Shown: piece by piece, positions 44,101 through 56,010 of the stretch
Layout: the number at the start of each line of letters is the position of its first letter
Position numbering within the stretch: position 1 is the first letter of the stretch
The notes under the pieces: generated by a model
The model's database searches: none
What the model saw: only the letters and a program-made list of their open reading frames with translations
What the model was told of the DNA's origin: nothing
NCBI GenBank assembly: GCA_004352715.1
Contig: SCFE01000006.1
Location: forward strand, 1,608,441 to 1,672,440
DNA length: 64,000 nt
Source: Hofstenia miamia
Taxonomy: Eukaryota; Xenacoelomorpha; Acoela
Direction of reading: 5' to 3'
Made by a program: the position numbers and the translations under genes

Positions 44101-46308
44101 TGGAACGATCCATACGGCAGAGAACTTTAAGTGCGGAGTTAGAAAAAACAACACTGTCAGAAAGAGAACGATCAAGCCAGGTTTCAGTAATGAAAATGAA
44201 GTCAACAGGAGACTGCAAAGAAGAAGGTGTAAAAACTGAGACGACAATTTAATGAAACAAGACTGCGAACATTGGTGAGCAAAAAAGGGAAATCGGAGTT
44301 GGTATTAGGAGGCACAGGGAGTCAATCACGACCAGAAGCATCGCGACGTCGGGAACGGAGGCCAAAAGATTTGCCCTCAGCATCAGAGAGACGGTAGTAT
44401 AGGATCAAGAGGCCATCTGACCACATTCAGGATCCATGAGAGCAAGATGAGACTCTTGATTGCAGACAATATGAATGGAGAATCCGTATGTGGGGATGGG
44501 AAGGACGTCATCAAATTGGAGGGAGGAGCAACGGAGGTGATCAGCAAAATCAGAAGCAGAAACAGAATTAGCAAAACGGCAGATATAGATGTGAGCTTTA
44601 CGAGGAGGACGAAGGAGAGAACTAATTGGAACAGCAGGCAGTTGACAGGCAGAACTAGTGCGAAGGACGTGACGAGGGCGATTACTGCGGTGAGTAGGCG
44701 GTGGACGGGATTGATCAGGGGCAAGTGGCGGTACAGGAGAGGGCGCATCAGCAGAAGCAGAACGTGGGGCAGGATGATTAGGACGATTAGTAATGGTACG
44801 TGATGCAGAAGCACTGTAGAACATTTGACAATGCATGGACGAAACATAGAATTTGAGCTTAGCAAGGGAGTCTGACGGAGATGACAAGACAACATTGGAA
44901 GGGTTGATGTTGGAAGACTGGTCTGAACGTGACAGGGACGTGACAGCGTGGTGAAGGAGGGAGATGATGGTATCTTTTTTTAAAGCACCAACCACCGAAG
45001 GAAATTGGGCGTCTGACAGATTCTGTAAATCAGCAATCGATAGATTAGCCGCAGGCATGACTGAAATATAATTAATCTGTGTAATAACTATAAAAATATA
45101 TTAATTTACAGGTAAAATAATAGAAACCGAAGTTACTCAATAAAAATATGTTAATTTGCAGGTAAAATTGTTGCAGCTATATTTATAATAATAATTTGTA
45201 CACTGTAGTATTTTTAAGAAATTATGGCGATAAATTTAGTAAACTATTTAAATGAAAATGAACCTGGATCAGAATGACTTCCATCAGATTTAACGCAGAT
45301 ACTCAAGGCATTAACAACAATTGAAAACAAGTTTCTTTCCACTAAGCAGTCAGAGGATTTATTTCCATCGACTTCTACGACGCCAACAACTGTTACATAA
45401 TCACCTGGCACACATGTAGATACCATATCGCGGGTTAGGTGAATGTCGATAGTACGCATTATAGAACCTGCCTGCAGCTCAGCCTCCTCTTGATCAGATT
45501 TTTCCTGCAATCTTATCATTTGCCAATTTATTAAGAAGCATTCTTCACGTGACAAAACTGGATGTAGTGCCTAATCAATTTCAATAACAAATACAACAGG
45601 AAACTATATATTAAACAAATAAAATAAATCAAGATGGCCGACCTTGCAATGAAAACAATTACCAATATCTTGAAAATGCCCATTTGTAACAATTATTTTG
45701 GTTTGCTTTTTGCACTTGTTACATAAATATGTAAGCTGAATACACTTGGGATACACTGATCCAACGCGAACAGCAGTTCCGGTTATGCTTACCGTTTTGC
45801 CGTTAAAATTGCTTTTTAGAGACCTTAAGCTTGTAAAAGGCATAAAACCGACAATCCTAACGAACAAATAGCAGGAAAAGGACTTCTTCATTATAAAATC
45901 CCCAATTTCAAACAAACACTGTTGAAAAGCTAAACTGGCGCAAAGTACAAACTCGATTGCATTGTTGGAAAAATATTCAAAAAAATTTCCACATATATCT
46001 TGCAGTTCCAGACAGTTAGAAAATTCCGCATAACTTACTAAGATACACTTGTCATCAATAATCTTATCGAAATTTACTTCAGGCAGTAAAGGAATAAAGC
46101 AATTTTGACAAGCACGAATAATTTGTAGTAATTGCGGACTTTCAGCAGATGAAATGTTAGGAAAATAATAATTCCAACCTGGATACTCAGAAGGACTTTC
46201 AGAGATTACAATGCTTTCATCAAAATCGAACTTTTTGCGACGTTTGCTAAAGCAGGCATTTCTATACTTGTAAAAGGCTTTAGATTTTCGATTCTCCGGC
46301 GTAGTCAT
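36092..46308 (-). CDS. MCM8: MCM8, minichromosome maintenance 8 helicase, complete, nine exons
   Basis: MCM8 works with MCM9 as a nuclear AAA+ helicase in homologous recombination and interstrand-crosslink repair. Exons: 45643-46308, 45264-45570, 42297-42490, 42081-42258, 41850-42040, 41283-41509, 37910-38072, 37703-37868 and 36092-36363. All junctions are GT-AG and in phase, giving 787 residues against about 840 in human. Visible parts are zinc-finger cysteines 196, 199, 218 and 221, Walker A GDPGVGKS (424-431), Walker B with Asp487-Glu488 (IDEF), sensor-1 Asn530, the arginine finger Arg555 in LLSRFD, a SPITTR lid region, and a C-terminal winged helix ending [16 protein letters not shown]. 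An in-frame TAA directly precedes the ATG, fixing the start. No break was seen, so the gene looks functional. Confidence 0.93.
36364..37702 (-). other. MCM8 intron 8
   Basis: About 1.3 kb without coding content. No transposon was recognised. Confidence 0.7.
38140..39672 (+). pseudogene. Non-LTR reverse transcriptase relic in MCM8 intron 6
   Basis: It is antisense to MCM8. Ordered RT motifs are present: [47 protein letters not shown] with the first catalytic Asp, then after a frame change near 38820 [12 protein letters not shown] and [10 protein letters not shown] in place of the usual (F/Y)(A/V)DD box, then [11 protein letters not shown] and [11 protein letters not shown]. Stops upstream of 38323, the frame change and a degraded catalytic box make it inactive. 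Confidence 0.8.
39904..40850 (+). pseudogene. mariner-type transposase relic in MCM8 intron 6
   Basis: The scattered frames read like a mariner/SETMAR-type transposase: an N-terminal helix region, [28 protein letters not shown] with the first catalytic Asp, [14 protein letters not shown] for the second, and [14 protein letters not shown] for the third. Several stops and shifts interrupt it. Confidence 0.75.
40867..41207. mobile_element. pogo/Tigger-like MITE in MCM8 intron 6
   Basis: The termini CAGTCAAACCTCGGTTTTCG and, reverse-complemented, CAGTCAAACCTCGGTTATCG form an inverted repeat of at least 20 bases with one mismatch. TA duplications flank it at 40865-40866 and 41208-41209. The terminal sequence is of the pogo/Tigger type. 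At 341 bases with no transposase it is non-autonomous. A second TCGAA-rich palindromic patch lies just inside each end. Confidence 0.85.
42691..42710. repeat. 20-base target-site duplication, left copy
   Basis: AATAATAGAAACCGAAGTTA here is repeated exactly at 45116-45135, bracketing the non-LTR element. This proves a retrotransposition event rather than a chance match. Confidence 0.9.
42711..45115 (-). mobile_element. Internally deleted non-LTR retrotransposon in MCM8 intron 2
   Basis: It lies in the same orientation as MCM8. The 5' open frame (45058 to 44405) is a 217-codon ORF1-like protein, with a helical N-terminus ([16 protein letters not shown]), a Pro/Arg-rich middle and an RNA-binding-like C-terminal part. 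An apurinic endonuclease relic follows: ETWLDRSL near 44175, [13 protein letters not shown] near 44080, LICGDFNLP near 43840 and [10 protein letters not shown] near 43640. The RT core is missing. The frame passes straight into the element's C-terminal module ([13 protein letters not shown] and [15 protein letters not shown]) and stops at 42911. An AATAAA and an (ATT)n tail close the 3' end. Confidence 0.85.
42911..43702 (-). pseudogene. Fused endonuclease-end/C-terminal ORF of the deleted non-LTR element
   Basis: The 263-codon frame joins the end of the endonuclease domain to the protein's C-terminal tail, without any RT palm. The join lies near [15 protein letters not shown], at about 43260-43290. 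The fused frame is open, so the deletion kept the frame or has done so by chance. It cannot support its own reverse transcription. Confidence 0.7.
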
Positions 46309-48549
46309 TTAACAGTTAGAAAATTCCTAAATAACATTTATAAATAGTAAAGGATAAATATCAAAAGGTAAAATAATATTTTGTAAGAACAATTCCAATG
46401 AAAATATATAGCAATAAAACTAGCAAATTCGTTTAGTCGAAAACGTAATTATATTATGCAAACAGGGCATGGATTCTGCTCTTTGGAAAATGCTATTGAT
46501 TATTATTCTCTGTTGATGATAACTCCTTGTCTCTGTATAATACAATGCAATAATTACGATTCTATGTGGCTCATGTGTAGGCTATAATATACTACTTATG
46601 ATGAATGTATCCTAATAGGCTTTCAACATTTAGACATTTAAAATATTTCTCAAATTGCAAATGACAATGCTAACAATACGATTTGAAATATACAAAACTT
46701 CGCACAGCTATCACTAATTCAACTGCATTTCCAAAACTTTACAAACTCTAGTAGTACAAGAGTCAAATGTAGAATACTCATTAATATATTTTAAAAAGTA
46801 TTCTAGTCCTCTAAGAAATATATATTGCACTTAGGGTTGGCTTTTGATGGCTTCATATTGCGAAAATGGGGAATCACATAAATGCATTTACACACACACA
46901 TCTATATATATATATAAACAAAACACGGGCATTGCTAGTTAGACTCCGGGAGTCTATACAAGCATAGAATGTACTAAAAAAGTTTACAATCTTAAGAATT
47001 CTAATCCTTTTAAATTTAAGATATATCCTCAAAGGGAAATCACATTTAAATTGCTCAAAGTTTTTTAAAATTTACTAATTCTATAAAGCTACATTTGCAC
47101 AGAAATGTGAATCTGGCCTTTATTTGAGTGAATGTAGCGCAATTTATTTCAAAATACATCACTCTTGAAACATCCTCTTTATATTTTATTTTTTGAATTA
47201 AATTGGTAGCATATAAATTTTCTAATTTCTGTAAATGAAAACAAATGGCTACTGTTTAATATTTAAAAATATTGTACAAAGAATCCCTAAGGTAAAAATT
47301 GCGAAAAAACAAACACCAGAGCATCGTTCAAATATATTTTTGTTTCCGAAACTGCTTGAATAAAGAAATAATTCTTTCTGGCTCTGTTGATTTGATTAAT
47401 TTAAATAATAAATATCATGTTTACTTTTGGGTTGTTGTTGAATTGAAAACATTTCACGTGGTTAGTTTACAACGGAAATATTTCACTGCGAAGCAATGAG
47501 CGGACTGCTTGCTTTGCTAGCTAAATCTTCGCGCGATTAATTGGAAGAAAACTGATATGATTTAATCGTTTGAGCGAGCGTAGGTACAACATTATGGCAT
47601 CTGCTTGCTGTGGCGCAATCATTTAATTATTTTAAAGCAAATCATAAATGAATTATATCCTGTATTCCATTCATATTATTACTTGATTCTTGAGTATTGT
47701 TTTATAGCAAAACTAATAATTTGCGATTTTTACATTTTGTGTAGATATATAAATTCATGCAAATAAGAATGAAATTCATTTATTAAAAAATTATTGAGCA
47801 AGCACTGCTTGCTTACACGTACGAGCCGCCTATGCAACGTACAATGCTATACTCTTCAAAAGATTTTTCACATATAGTGCAAGTAATTATATATTAACTG
47901 GAATTTGCCTGCGGTTCTTATAGAAAACAGTCTATTGCTTTTTACATTGCAACTTGTTGCAATGCACAGGAATTAAAACGACATACATACATACCTCACG
48001 GTTTTCTCTAGAATATCAAAAAATCATTGCAATTTTTTAAAGATATGATTTGATTTTGCATACATTGCAAATTATTCTTTTGTAAAAATATAAAAAATTA
48101 TTGAACCGCAATCCATTGAAATATTCTAGGACTGCACCTGCCTGAACAATCACGAAATCAGAAATTAGGTCTAGCCATTAAATTTGTTTAAAAACTTCCT
48201 ACAACCACATATATTAGTAGATTTATGGCTTAATGGACATGGAACTTAAAATACACTGCATTGTGTTTATTATTAAGGAATTTTAACTAATGAAGCATAT
48301 TGATTTCCTTTCACTATCAAGAGAAATTGATAAAATGATGTTATAAAGACACCCGAAAACTCCCTATACAAAATTTACACATGGATTTCAAAAATGATCT
48401 TAACCCGTTTCGACGGGTTGAAGAATTGAAGGCCTCACACAGAAATTTGCCAGCACAACTTTGCAATTAAAAAAATTTAAACGTAAAGGTAAAGTCTGAT
48501 TTTTTGTTACTCTTACAAGTATAATTTTTTTTACCAGATAATTGATCTC

Positions 48550-48606
<57 letters not shown>

Positions 48607-50930
48607 CGGTAAATTTTGGAATGCAATAAATGAATCATATAACATAAATCATTTTTGAAGCAATGAATACATAAAGAAAGATGAAATACTTTGTCCAAAA
48701 CGATGCATTGCGATTTGCCATTGTTTATGGTCATACCACAGTCGATTAAGCTTTTGGTAATATTTCTTTTTCAAGAGCTCAACAGGAAATTAAATGAAAA
48801 AAATTGAAAAAAATACATTTCGCATGGCTAAAATTTAAATGTGTACAATTCATTTGATAAAATATATACCCCAAATTTACTTAGTCATATGCATTACTTT
48901 ACACGCTTAGAATGAGAGATTGTTCATTGGATAAATGTCATTCAATAGTATTCCGTTTTGCTGTAATTTTTTTCAGTTCAACCAAACATCAAACCACTTA
49001 ATATGTTTATGCATCAAATGTATGTTCTGTAAAGGCATTTGATTTTTTGAGGAACGATATCCCTTAAAGTAAACAATGATCACATAGTATAAATTTAGAC
49101 AATATTATCTATAATGAATAAAGCACATCTTTTGGAAGAATTTGCCTAGATCAATTTCACCTATTTTCCTTGATTAAAAATATGATCTTACCCAAACCAT
49201 TGCCATCAAAATTTGTCCCGAGTCAACCCAACGCATGTACTAACCACACCTATTTCCAGCTCTGACTTAAATAACAGTGGATTATGCTAAGGCCCACTAG
49301 TGGTTTGCAGCAGATGCGACACGTGTATATATTTCTAGGCATAAATGCATTTTGAATTTACCTTAAGGTATGTTTACCACTTAATTACTATCAACTTATG
49401 CTTTTTTGTTGTTTATGTTCGGCGATGAATATAAGAAAGGGTTTTAATAAAATACAAATTTTTATAGTAATTTTTTTAGATGTGACTGTTCTACATTATT
49501 TTTACCGTTTGAGGATCACAACTAAAAATCCAGTGTTGCTATTGAAATATTATTTTTTTCTACCCTGAATTCTGCATGCGAAACTACTCACAGTAACCAC
49601 TTCTTCTAAGGTGAAATTTTCTTGGAAAATTAACCTAAACTTAAATTGATTCGCAAATCAGTATTTTATAAATTCGAAATAGTGACTTAAATGCACCAAA
49701 TCAATTGACAGTATAAATCAATTAAATCATTTGGCGACGGACAGCAAAATCAACGTAGTAAAATTTAGATATTCTTATGAAAATTAATTAGTGTTGCATT
49801 TCAATTCACGATCCTTATAATAACACACAACCAAACAATCAGAGGTATTCTGAGTTAAAAACATTTAATTATATGATGTAAAACGTGCAAAATTTTCAGT
49901 GCACACGCCAATAACTGGACAGTCGGCCACTAAAAGAATGTTTGCATTGTCTTATCCAGGATTTACGGGTCGAGACTTTTTAGAGACTCGAGACCAAATA
50001 TCGAGACTTTACGATTCGAGGTGAGAAGTAACGAATTTTGAAAAAATCAACGGAATTCGAGACCTAGTCGAGAATTTTTCAAATATATTTAAAGCTATAT
50101 AATTGCTGTCTCAATTTCGTTTCAAAAATTTAAATTGACTTTTTTGTATAAAAAAATCTTTCTTCAAAAACATTGGCTCAAAACGAGGATTATTTCATTG
50201 CAGTTGTTTGAATTCTTTACGTCATTAACCGAAAAAACCACCAAATAAAATTCGAGACGTGACTCGAAACTTAAGTATGGTCTCGCCCGAGACTCGAGAC
50301 TTTTTTTGACAGACGAGACTCAAGGCCAACTTTATCGAGGTCTCGTAAACCATAGTCTTACCAATACAAAATGTAATGAATATAAATCAAAAAAGCAAAA
50401 GTAAAATTTGTGAAATGCTTCAAATGCGAAGAAATTGCCAGATTAGGATATCAAAATATTTGTAAATATTCAAACTCCTATCAACTCCGAGCACGAATAC
50501 ACAAAAAATTAAAGAATATTGATGAGGAAAATAAATTAAATTACATGTGTTAGAATTTAAATCATAAGCCGCTTTTACGTATGTTTTGGTTAAGCTAAAC
50601 TTCATCCAATTCAAAACAGGCAAAAAATTTTAAATAATATTTGTCTAAGTCAATTTTGTAAAACTTCATTTATAAAAATGCAATCATATAAACATGCATG
50701 TAGGTTTGTAGGTTAGGATTTTGTGACGGGGGTTATTCTATTCATGATCAAAACAAGTAACTAGAAGCAGATGCAAGCAAGAAACTGTCAAAATATTGAA
50801 ATATTTCATTGCTAATAAATGTTTTAGGGCTGATTTATAAGTTCTTCAACTTTGTACAAAAAATTTTTATGCAGGAAATGGCTAATAATGAAGATCTAAG
50901 AGGGTAAAATTCTGCATGTTACCCCCTGCG
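46309..50930. other. Region upstream of MCM8, no gene seen
   Basis: AT-rich DNA with (TA)n tracts at about 46898 and 48552 and no supported coding sequence. The MCM8 promoter should lie in the first few hundred bases. No motif there could be assigned. Confidence 0.5.
49965..50360. repeat. CGAGACT-rich degenerate repeat
   Basis: Roughly a dozen copies or near-copies of CGAGAC/GTCTCG crowd into 400 bases, including TCGAGACTTTACGATTCGAG and CGCCCGAGACTCGAGAC. Copies run in both orientations, giving small palindromes. No coding reading is apparent. Confidence 0.8.
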
Positions 50931-51541
50931 TATTCTGCATGCATATCTACTACAGCCATAATATGTCACTTAATGGCAAACTAAATGTTCAAGCAAAAGT
51001 GATTTTACAATATTTGCATGACATTTTGTTTTAGCACAGAATCCTAGATTTGAAGTAAATGGAACAACATCACTTTTTTAGGAAATATAATTGTAATTTT
51101 ATTAGTGTTAATGATGTCATTTACCTAATCCAAAATTAATACATCTAGTTTGGGAATCTTAAATCTGTGACTATACATGATATAAAATAATAGTAAGGGG
51201 TTAGAGATATTACTCAAAGTAGAAATAGGAAATTCTCATGTTTCCTTAGGATTACAATTTAATCATTTATTAATATTTGAATTTTTACATGCATAAATAA
51301 TGAAAATGTGAAACTCTCAGAGATATGAGCAACATTTTCAAGCTTCACTTCCAAGCACCAGTGCATAATACATTCAATATACACAAACACAATAATATAT
51401 GAGATTAATGTTTGAAAAATTAAAAAGTTGTTTAAATGTTGGATTGCAGTAAAGTTCTAGGACATTCTATATCAAAGTTCATTTCATCAGAGCTATATAG
51501 TTGGCTTTTGAAAAGTGGGCTAGCCACATATTTTGAATGGT

Positions 51542-51914
51542 TGGTACTTTTTATCAACATACGAAATCTTGAAACCTACATAGGGAACCTTATGACAATA
51601 TGAACAAAAATTTAGCATGAATGAGGTATGAAAAATTATAACATTAGATGGGTCATTTAAAATTTTCTCATATGTACATTAAAATATTTATCTGAGTTTT
51701 TGTTATGAAATCAAAGATAATATTTTATCATTTTGGCTAGATTATAACTCAATAAACAACTGCTAAAACTAAATTTTGATGTCTCTTTTGATATAATTGA
51801 TATGTATACCTTATTCATGCTAAATTTTTGTTCATATTGTCATAATGATTTGCTATGCTGATCTCAAGGTTCCCTATGTCAGTTTGAAGATTTCATATGT
51901 TGATAAAAAGTACT
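51542..51914. repeat. Imperfect inverted repeat (foldback)
   Basis: The arms 51542-51629 and 51806-51914 are complementary over about 85 bases. The right arm has an extra 25 bases or so. Shared strings include ACTTTTTATCAACATA and TGTCATAATGTTCCC-type segments around an ATAGGGAACC core. The spacer is about 176 bases. Confidence 0.75.
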
Positions 51915-52423
51915 CACCAATTTGAATAAGTAGAAGAAAAGAGCAGGAATATATAATAATGTAATTCATGAAACATAATTATAATATGACAGAGCACTAC
52001 ACATAATCAATGATGACATGATTGATATAGAAGCTTCCCAAATATACAAATCATTTTCAGTAACAAACTCATTTTCTATTTCATTAGGGGTGAAGCATCT
52101 CATTTATCCATGTTTTTGAAAAGTGATGAGATTTTCAGTTTCACTTCAGTCACTGTACAATAAGTTTATATTTTACAAAATGTCTTTGCACTTGTTGAAT
52201 TGTAGCTGGAATCATTAGAAGTATCATTAATAGAATCACAATATCAGAATCAATTGATAACATTGCAGACATAAGGTTCACAGAAATATATCTGATTGAT
52301 ACATTTTGCTTCTTAACTCAGTCCTCAGTTTTTCTATTTGAAATTTCACTGAATTCTTCACAATAACCTTCAAATTGAATTGCTTTGCAAAATTTAGTTC
52401 ATTATTAAATAATCAAAATTTAA

Positions 52424-52651
52424 GTGCACTTTATATCCAATCTCAGAAAACTGGTCATTAGCCCAGTTTATCAATTGATAAAAGATTTCAAAGTATATAC
52501 TGTTGGTGGGATTCCAAAAAGTTGTATCTCTGAAAACTTAACTTTTCAAGAGAGACAAAAACTATTTAAATTTGTTTTGAATCATAATGTTTATACTATA
52601 TTTGGTGTGCAATCATTAAATACAATTCTTTATTATGTAGTAACTAAGTGA
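52424..52651 (+). other. Unassigned 75-codon open frame
   Basis: The frame reads LRKLVISPVYQLIKDFKVYT, then ENLTFQERQKLFKFVLNHN. It looks more protein-like than its surroundings and sits in the CpG-poor block. No family was recognised. It could be a scrap of the same retroelement or of another mobile element. Confidence 0.3.
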
Positions 52652-52744
52652 TTACCTAATACTGCATCATATGGGTATCCTAAATCCCATAAAGTGATTT
52701 TACTCAATTTCAGACTTACAACTTTTGTTGGTTTATATCAAATA

Positions 52745-53545
52745 CAGGATTTTGAAAGAGAAGGCCAAAAATTAAAACACCAAAATTAAATTACCAAAGA
52801 AATATAATAACAAAACATTTAAATGCCAACTAATCATTATAGCAAAAGATAAAATCCCAAATAAATGGTTACAAGAGGGTAGCTCAAATTTATGTCAAAA
52901 GAAATTTCATGCTCTGAGGAATTTGATTGGTCAAGAGTAGAATCATCAGAAAATAAGGGGAAAATAAGGGTGCCACTGAATGAGGCTGATTAGAATTTTA
53001 ATTTTGCCAGTTAAGCATGACAGCTTTTAAAACAAGTCATAAAAAATAAATATATTTTACTATAAAAGTATATTTACGCAAGTCAATAATTTTTGATTAA
53101 ATAGTACTCTCTGTACACAATAAATATATATTGCACTCTATGTAATTTGATTCAAATGCAAAGATCATTAAATAATTTGAAATTACACCCTCATGTACTG
53201 TGTTATTATTTAGCACAACCAAATTCTATAAACGACACTCTGATTGGAGTTCCACATTTGAATTTGACTGCCTCAATTTGATATTTATATTCTTAGGGAT
53301 CCTGCAATTTTGGTATTTTAATTCTTTGGGATTTTCAAATTTGGTATTTTAATTGTTGTGATTTTCAATTTTGGTATTAAAATTATTTGGTATTTTATTT
53401 AGCTATGTCATTATATTTAGTTGGGATTTTATTTTTTGGTGTTTTATTTGTGTGGTCTTTTATGTCATAAATATTTGGTTATTTCTTTCATTGGCATTTT
53501 AATTTTTAGGATTTAATGTAATTACCAAATTTTTCATTCCCTCTC
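52745..53545. repeat. Degenerate TTGGTATTTTAAT repeats with an inverted counterpart
   Basis: From about 53290 to 53545 variants of TTTTGGTATTTTAATT and GGGATTTTC recur about every 25-30 bases. From about 52765 to 52870 the complementary form (CCAAAATTAAA, AATCCCAAA) recurs. The two arrays could pair as a loose foldback. Confidence 0.6.
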
Positions 53546-54239
53546 AATTTTGATAATATTTTAACTGTGAGTCTGGTTATAACTTAACTAAACTCCATGT
53601 TGCAGCTGTTTTGCCTAAATCATCCATAAGCAACATTGTTGTTAAAGGCATTCTTCAGATTGTTGCTCTGGTAAACAAGAAATCAAATGCAAGTTCTTGA
53701 TTCTGCTTTTTTCAAACTGAGTATCAAGTTTCAGAGAATATGACACAAGTTTCAACATCTTGTACATTGCATCCAAATCAACAAAACTGATTTTCAACTA
53801 TTTTACAGTATTTCTAACTGCTAAGTTTTATATGTATCTATAGTAGTGTATATATTCAGTTTTTGATACTCTTTGTTTCTCTCCATTATAACAATTGTAA
53901 GGGTTTTTAACACTTGTTGTGACAAATGTGTATAGAAAAATTCTTATAGAGCAGAGAGGCTGAAATTGTTTTTGTCAGCTTGTCTATATCAAATTTATCA
54001 AATATGTCAATTTTAATAAATACTTCATGAATGATGAGATCATTGTCTACAAGTCTCAGAATGATAGAATACAAAATGGAATTTCTGTTATTTTACAAAA
54101 TTTGCAAAATATCAAAAGAGCATAATCTGTAACTATTTGCTGTGAACCTCAGCAAAATGGTACATTCAATCTTACATTATAACCAGTGAATCAATTGTGA
54201 CTTATTTTCACTGCAAATTATCAGCAAATGAGTAAATTT

Positions 54240-54365
54240 TTCATCAGTCTCCTCCAGGGAGTTTGAGACAAGGCTGAGACTGAGACTTATATTTTTGAGA
54301 TGAGAAGTAAGACTTTTTTCAGTGAGACAATGAGACTCAAGACTTCTATGAAAATAGAAGTTTAC
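54240..54365. repeat. TGAGAC-rich repeat, CpG-free counterpart of the 49.97 kb repeat
   Basis: TTTGAGATGAGAAGTAAGAC here parallels TTCGAGGTGAGAAGTAACGA near 50017-50036. GAGACTCAAGAC here parallels GAGACTCAAGGC near 50315. Where the outside repeat has CGAGAC, this one has TGAGAC. Confidence 0.7.
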
Positions 54366-54740
54366 AAAACTTTAGACAAACTAAAAATAATTTAAAGCAA
54401 GCTAAAAGTTATTATTAATTTTAAAAATTATTTATATGCACAAAATGCCTTCAAGGGTTGATCTTTAAAAATTTCATACAATACCAATAACAGACTCATC
54501 AAGATTTAAGCTGAATCTTGAAATATATATTTTTTGAGAATGGGACTAAAATATGAAATTCTCAAACTAATTGAAAGAATCTTTAAAATTCATTGCAGTC
54601 ATCTCCTTTCCCTTGAGCATATTTACTTCATCACATTTCACCAATGTCATTGTTATTTCTTTTTGACATTATCTCTTTTTCAAAATACTAACAATGAGAG
54701 TCTGAAAAATCATGCTCTTCACAAAATCTTGCTGCATCAT

Positions 54741-55047
54741 GAAGCATTACACATTGTAGTGCTGCCTTTCTTTAAAGGAAATGTTTGCTAGATTTTGGGG
54801 CAATTTGAATTTTATTCACCCCTATATATTTTCTTGAGTAGTAATAGAAAAAAGAGTTTTTAGAGATTTCTCTAAATTGGTCTGACTTTGTGATGGCAAA
54901 AAATGCAGACCAATTTAGAGAAATTGCTGAAATATTTTTTTCAATGACTTCTCAAGAAAATATATGGGCAAATAACATGCAAATTGCCCAAAATATCTAG
55001 CAAACATTTCCTTTAAAGAAAGGCAGCACTACAATGTGTATTGCTTC
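54741..55047. repeat. Long hairpin, arms of about 143 bases
   Basis: The arms 54741-54884 and 54905-55047 are complementary with small mismatches, and the loop is only about 20 bases. The shared part runs from GAAGCATTACACATTGTAGT through TTTCTTTAAAGGAAATGTTT to CTCTAAATTGGTCTG. A foldback transposon or a structured RNA source are both possible. No TA or other target duplication was established. Confidence 0.85.
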
Positions 55048-55733
55048 ACAATGCAGAAAGATTTCAAGACTGTATGACAGTTTAAAAATGCAGGCCAATT
55101 TTGAGCAATTATTAAAAATATTTTTTATGTCATGTATTAAGATAGCACATGAAATCAAATTTTGCACACCATCTCATTACAGAAATATTCCATAGCAAGA
55201 AATATTTTGTGTAATGATAAATCACCATTACTTATTTAAGAATTTAAGTCAGTATTATTATTGAATCAAAGAACTGCTAAAATCCAAATTTCTTTTATAT
55301 ATTATATCTTTATAAGAAATACAAGAACTTGTGAAATTTATATAAAAAATACTCATACTTATATACACCTGATGTAATTTGAAATGTGCTACAATTAAGG
55401 TAAACTGGGGCAAATTGGACATGCCATGAATCAGATAGTGTTGTGTGTACTGTAGTGAACTTCAAGAGGTGGCTATTTTACACAGTTAAAAAATAATGGA
55501 TCAGGTAAATTAAAATCAATATTGCCAAATAGAATTCAATATTGCCATTACAAAAAACAATGTTCCCACTTGAAAAAAATTGTTATTTTTCTTTAATTTG
55601 AATTTTTTGTTACAGTTCTCTTAATGTATTTTTATGTCATACTTAGTAGTTTGTTTGTAGAATTTGCACTGCTCAAGTTAATGTTGGAACCTGATTTTCT
55701 TATGTAAAGCAGTATAATTTTGCTTATAACTAA

Positions 55734-55755
55734 TGTGGCATAACTGCATCAATTA
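55734..55755. repeat. 22-base direct repeat, left copy (possible LTR start)
   Basis: TGTGGCATAACTGCATCAAT continues two more bases here and recurs, with one change, at 59226-59247 against the gap. It begins TG like an LTR. At the right copy it is preceded by AGAGGGGGGCG, which resembles a polypurine tract. The length of any LTR cannot be read because the right copy is lost in the gap. Confidence 0.6.
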
Positions 55756-56010
55756 ACTATTTTAATTTCAACATTGATGAATTTAGTTCTTTTGTAGCTT
55801 AACAATTTCCATTAAATTGTTACACATGATTTTTATTTTCCAACTACAATTTTCGAACTAAAATATTTACAAAATGTCAGTATTTATGCCAAAATAAATG
55901 AGAGCATAAGCAAAGGATGTGTATACATTTTACAATTGTTGGTGAAACGTACTAAAAATTATCATCTAAACTGCACTTTAATAACAAATAATAAGTCTAT
56001 GTAGGAAAAA

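Noticed and set aside
43693-44803. Plus-strand frames over 42.9-44.8 kb, some above 100 codons
   Set aside because: They are antisense shadows of the minus-strand non-LTR element, whose frames carry the recognisable endonuclease and ORF1 motifs.
48531-48734. Minus-strand frames rich in Ile-Tyr repeats
   Set aside because: They are translations of the (TA)n microsatellite.
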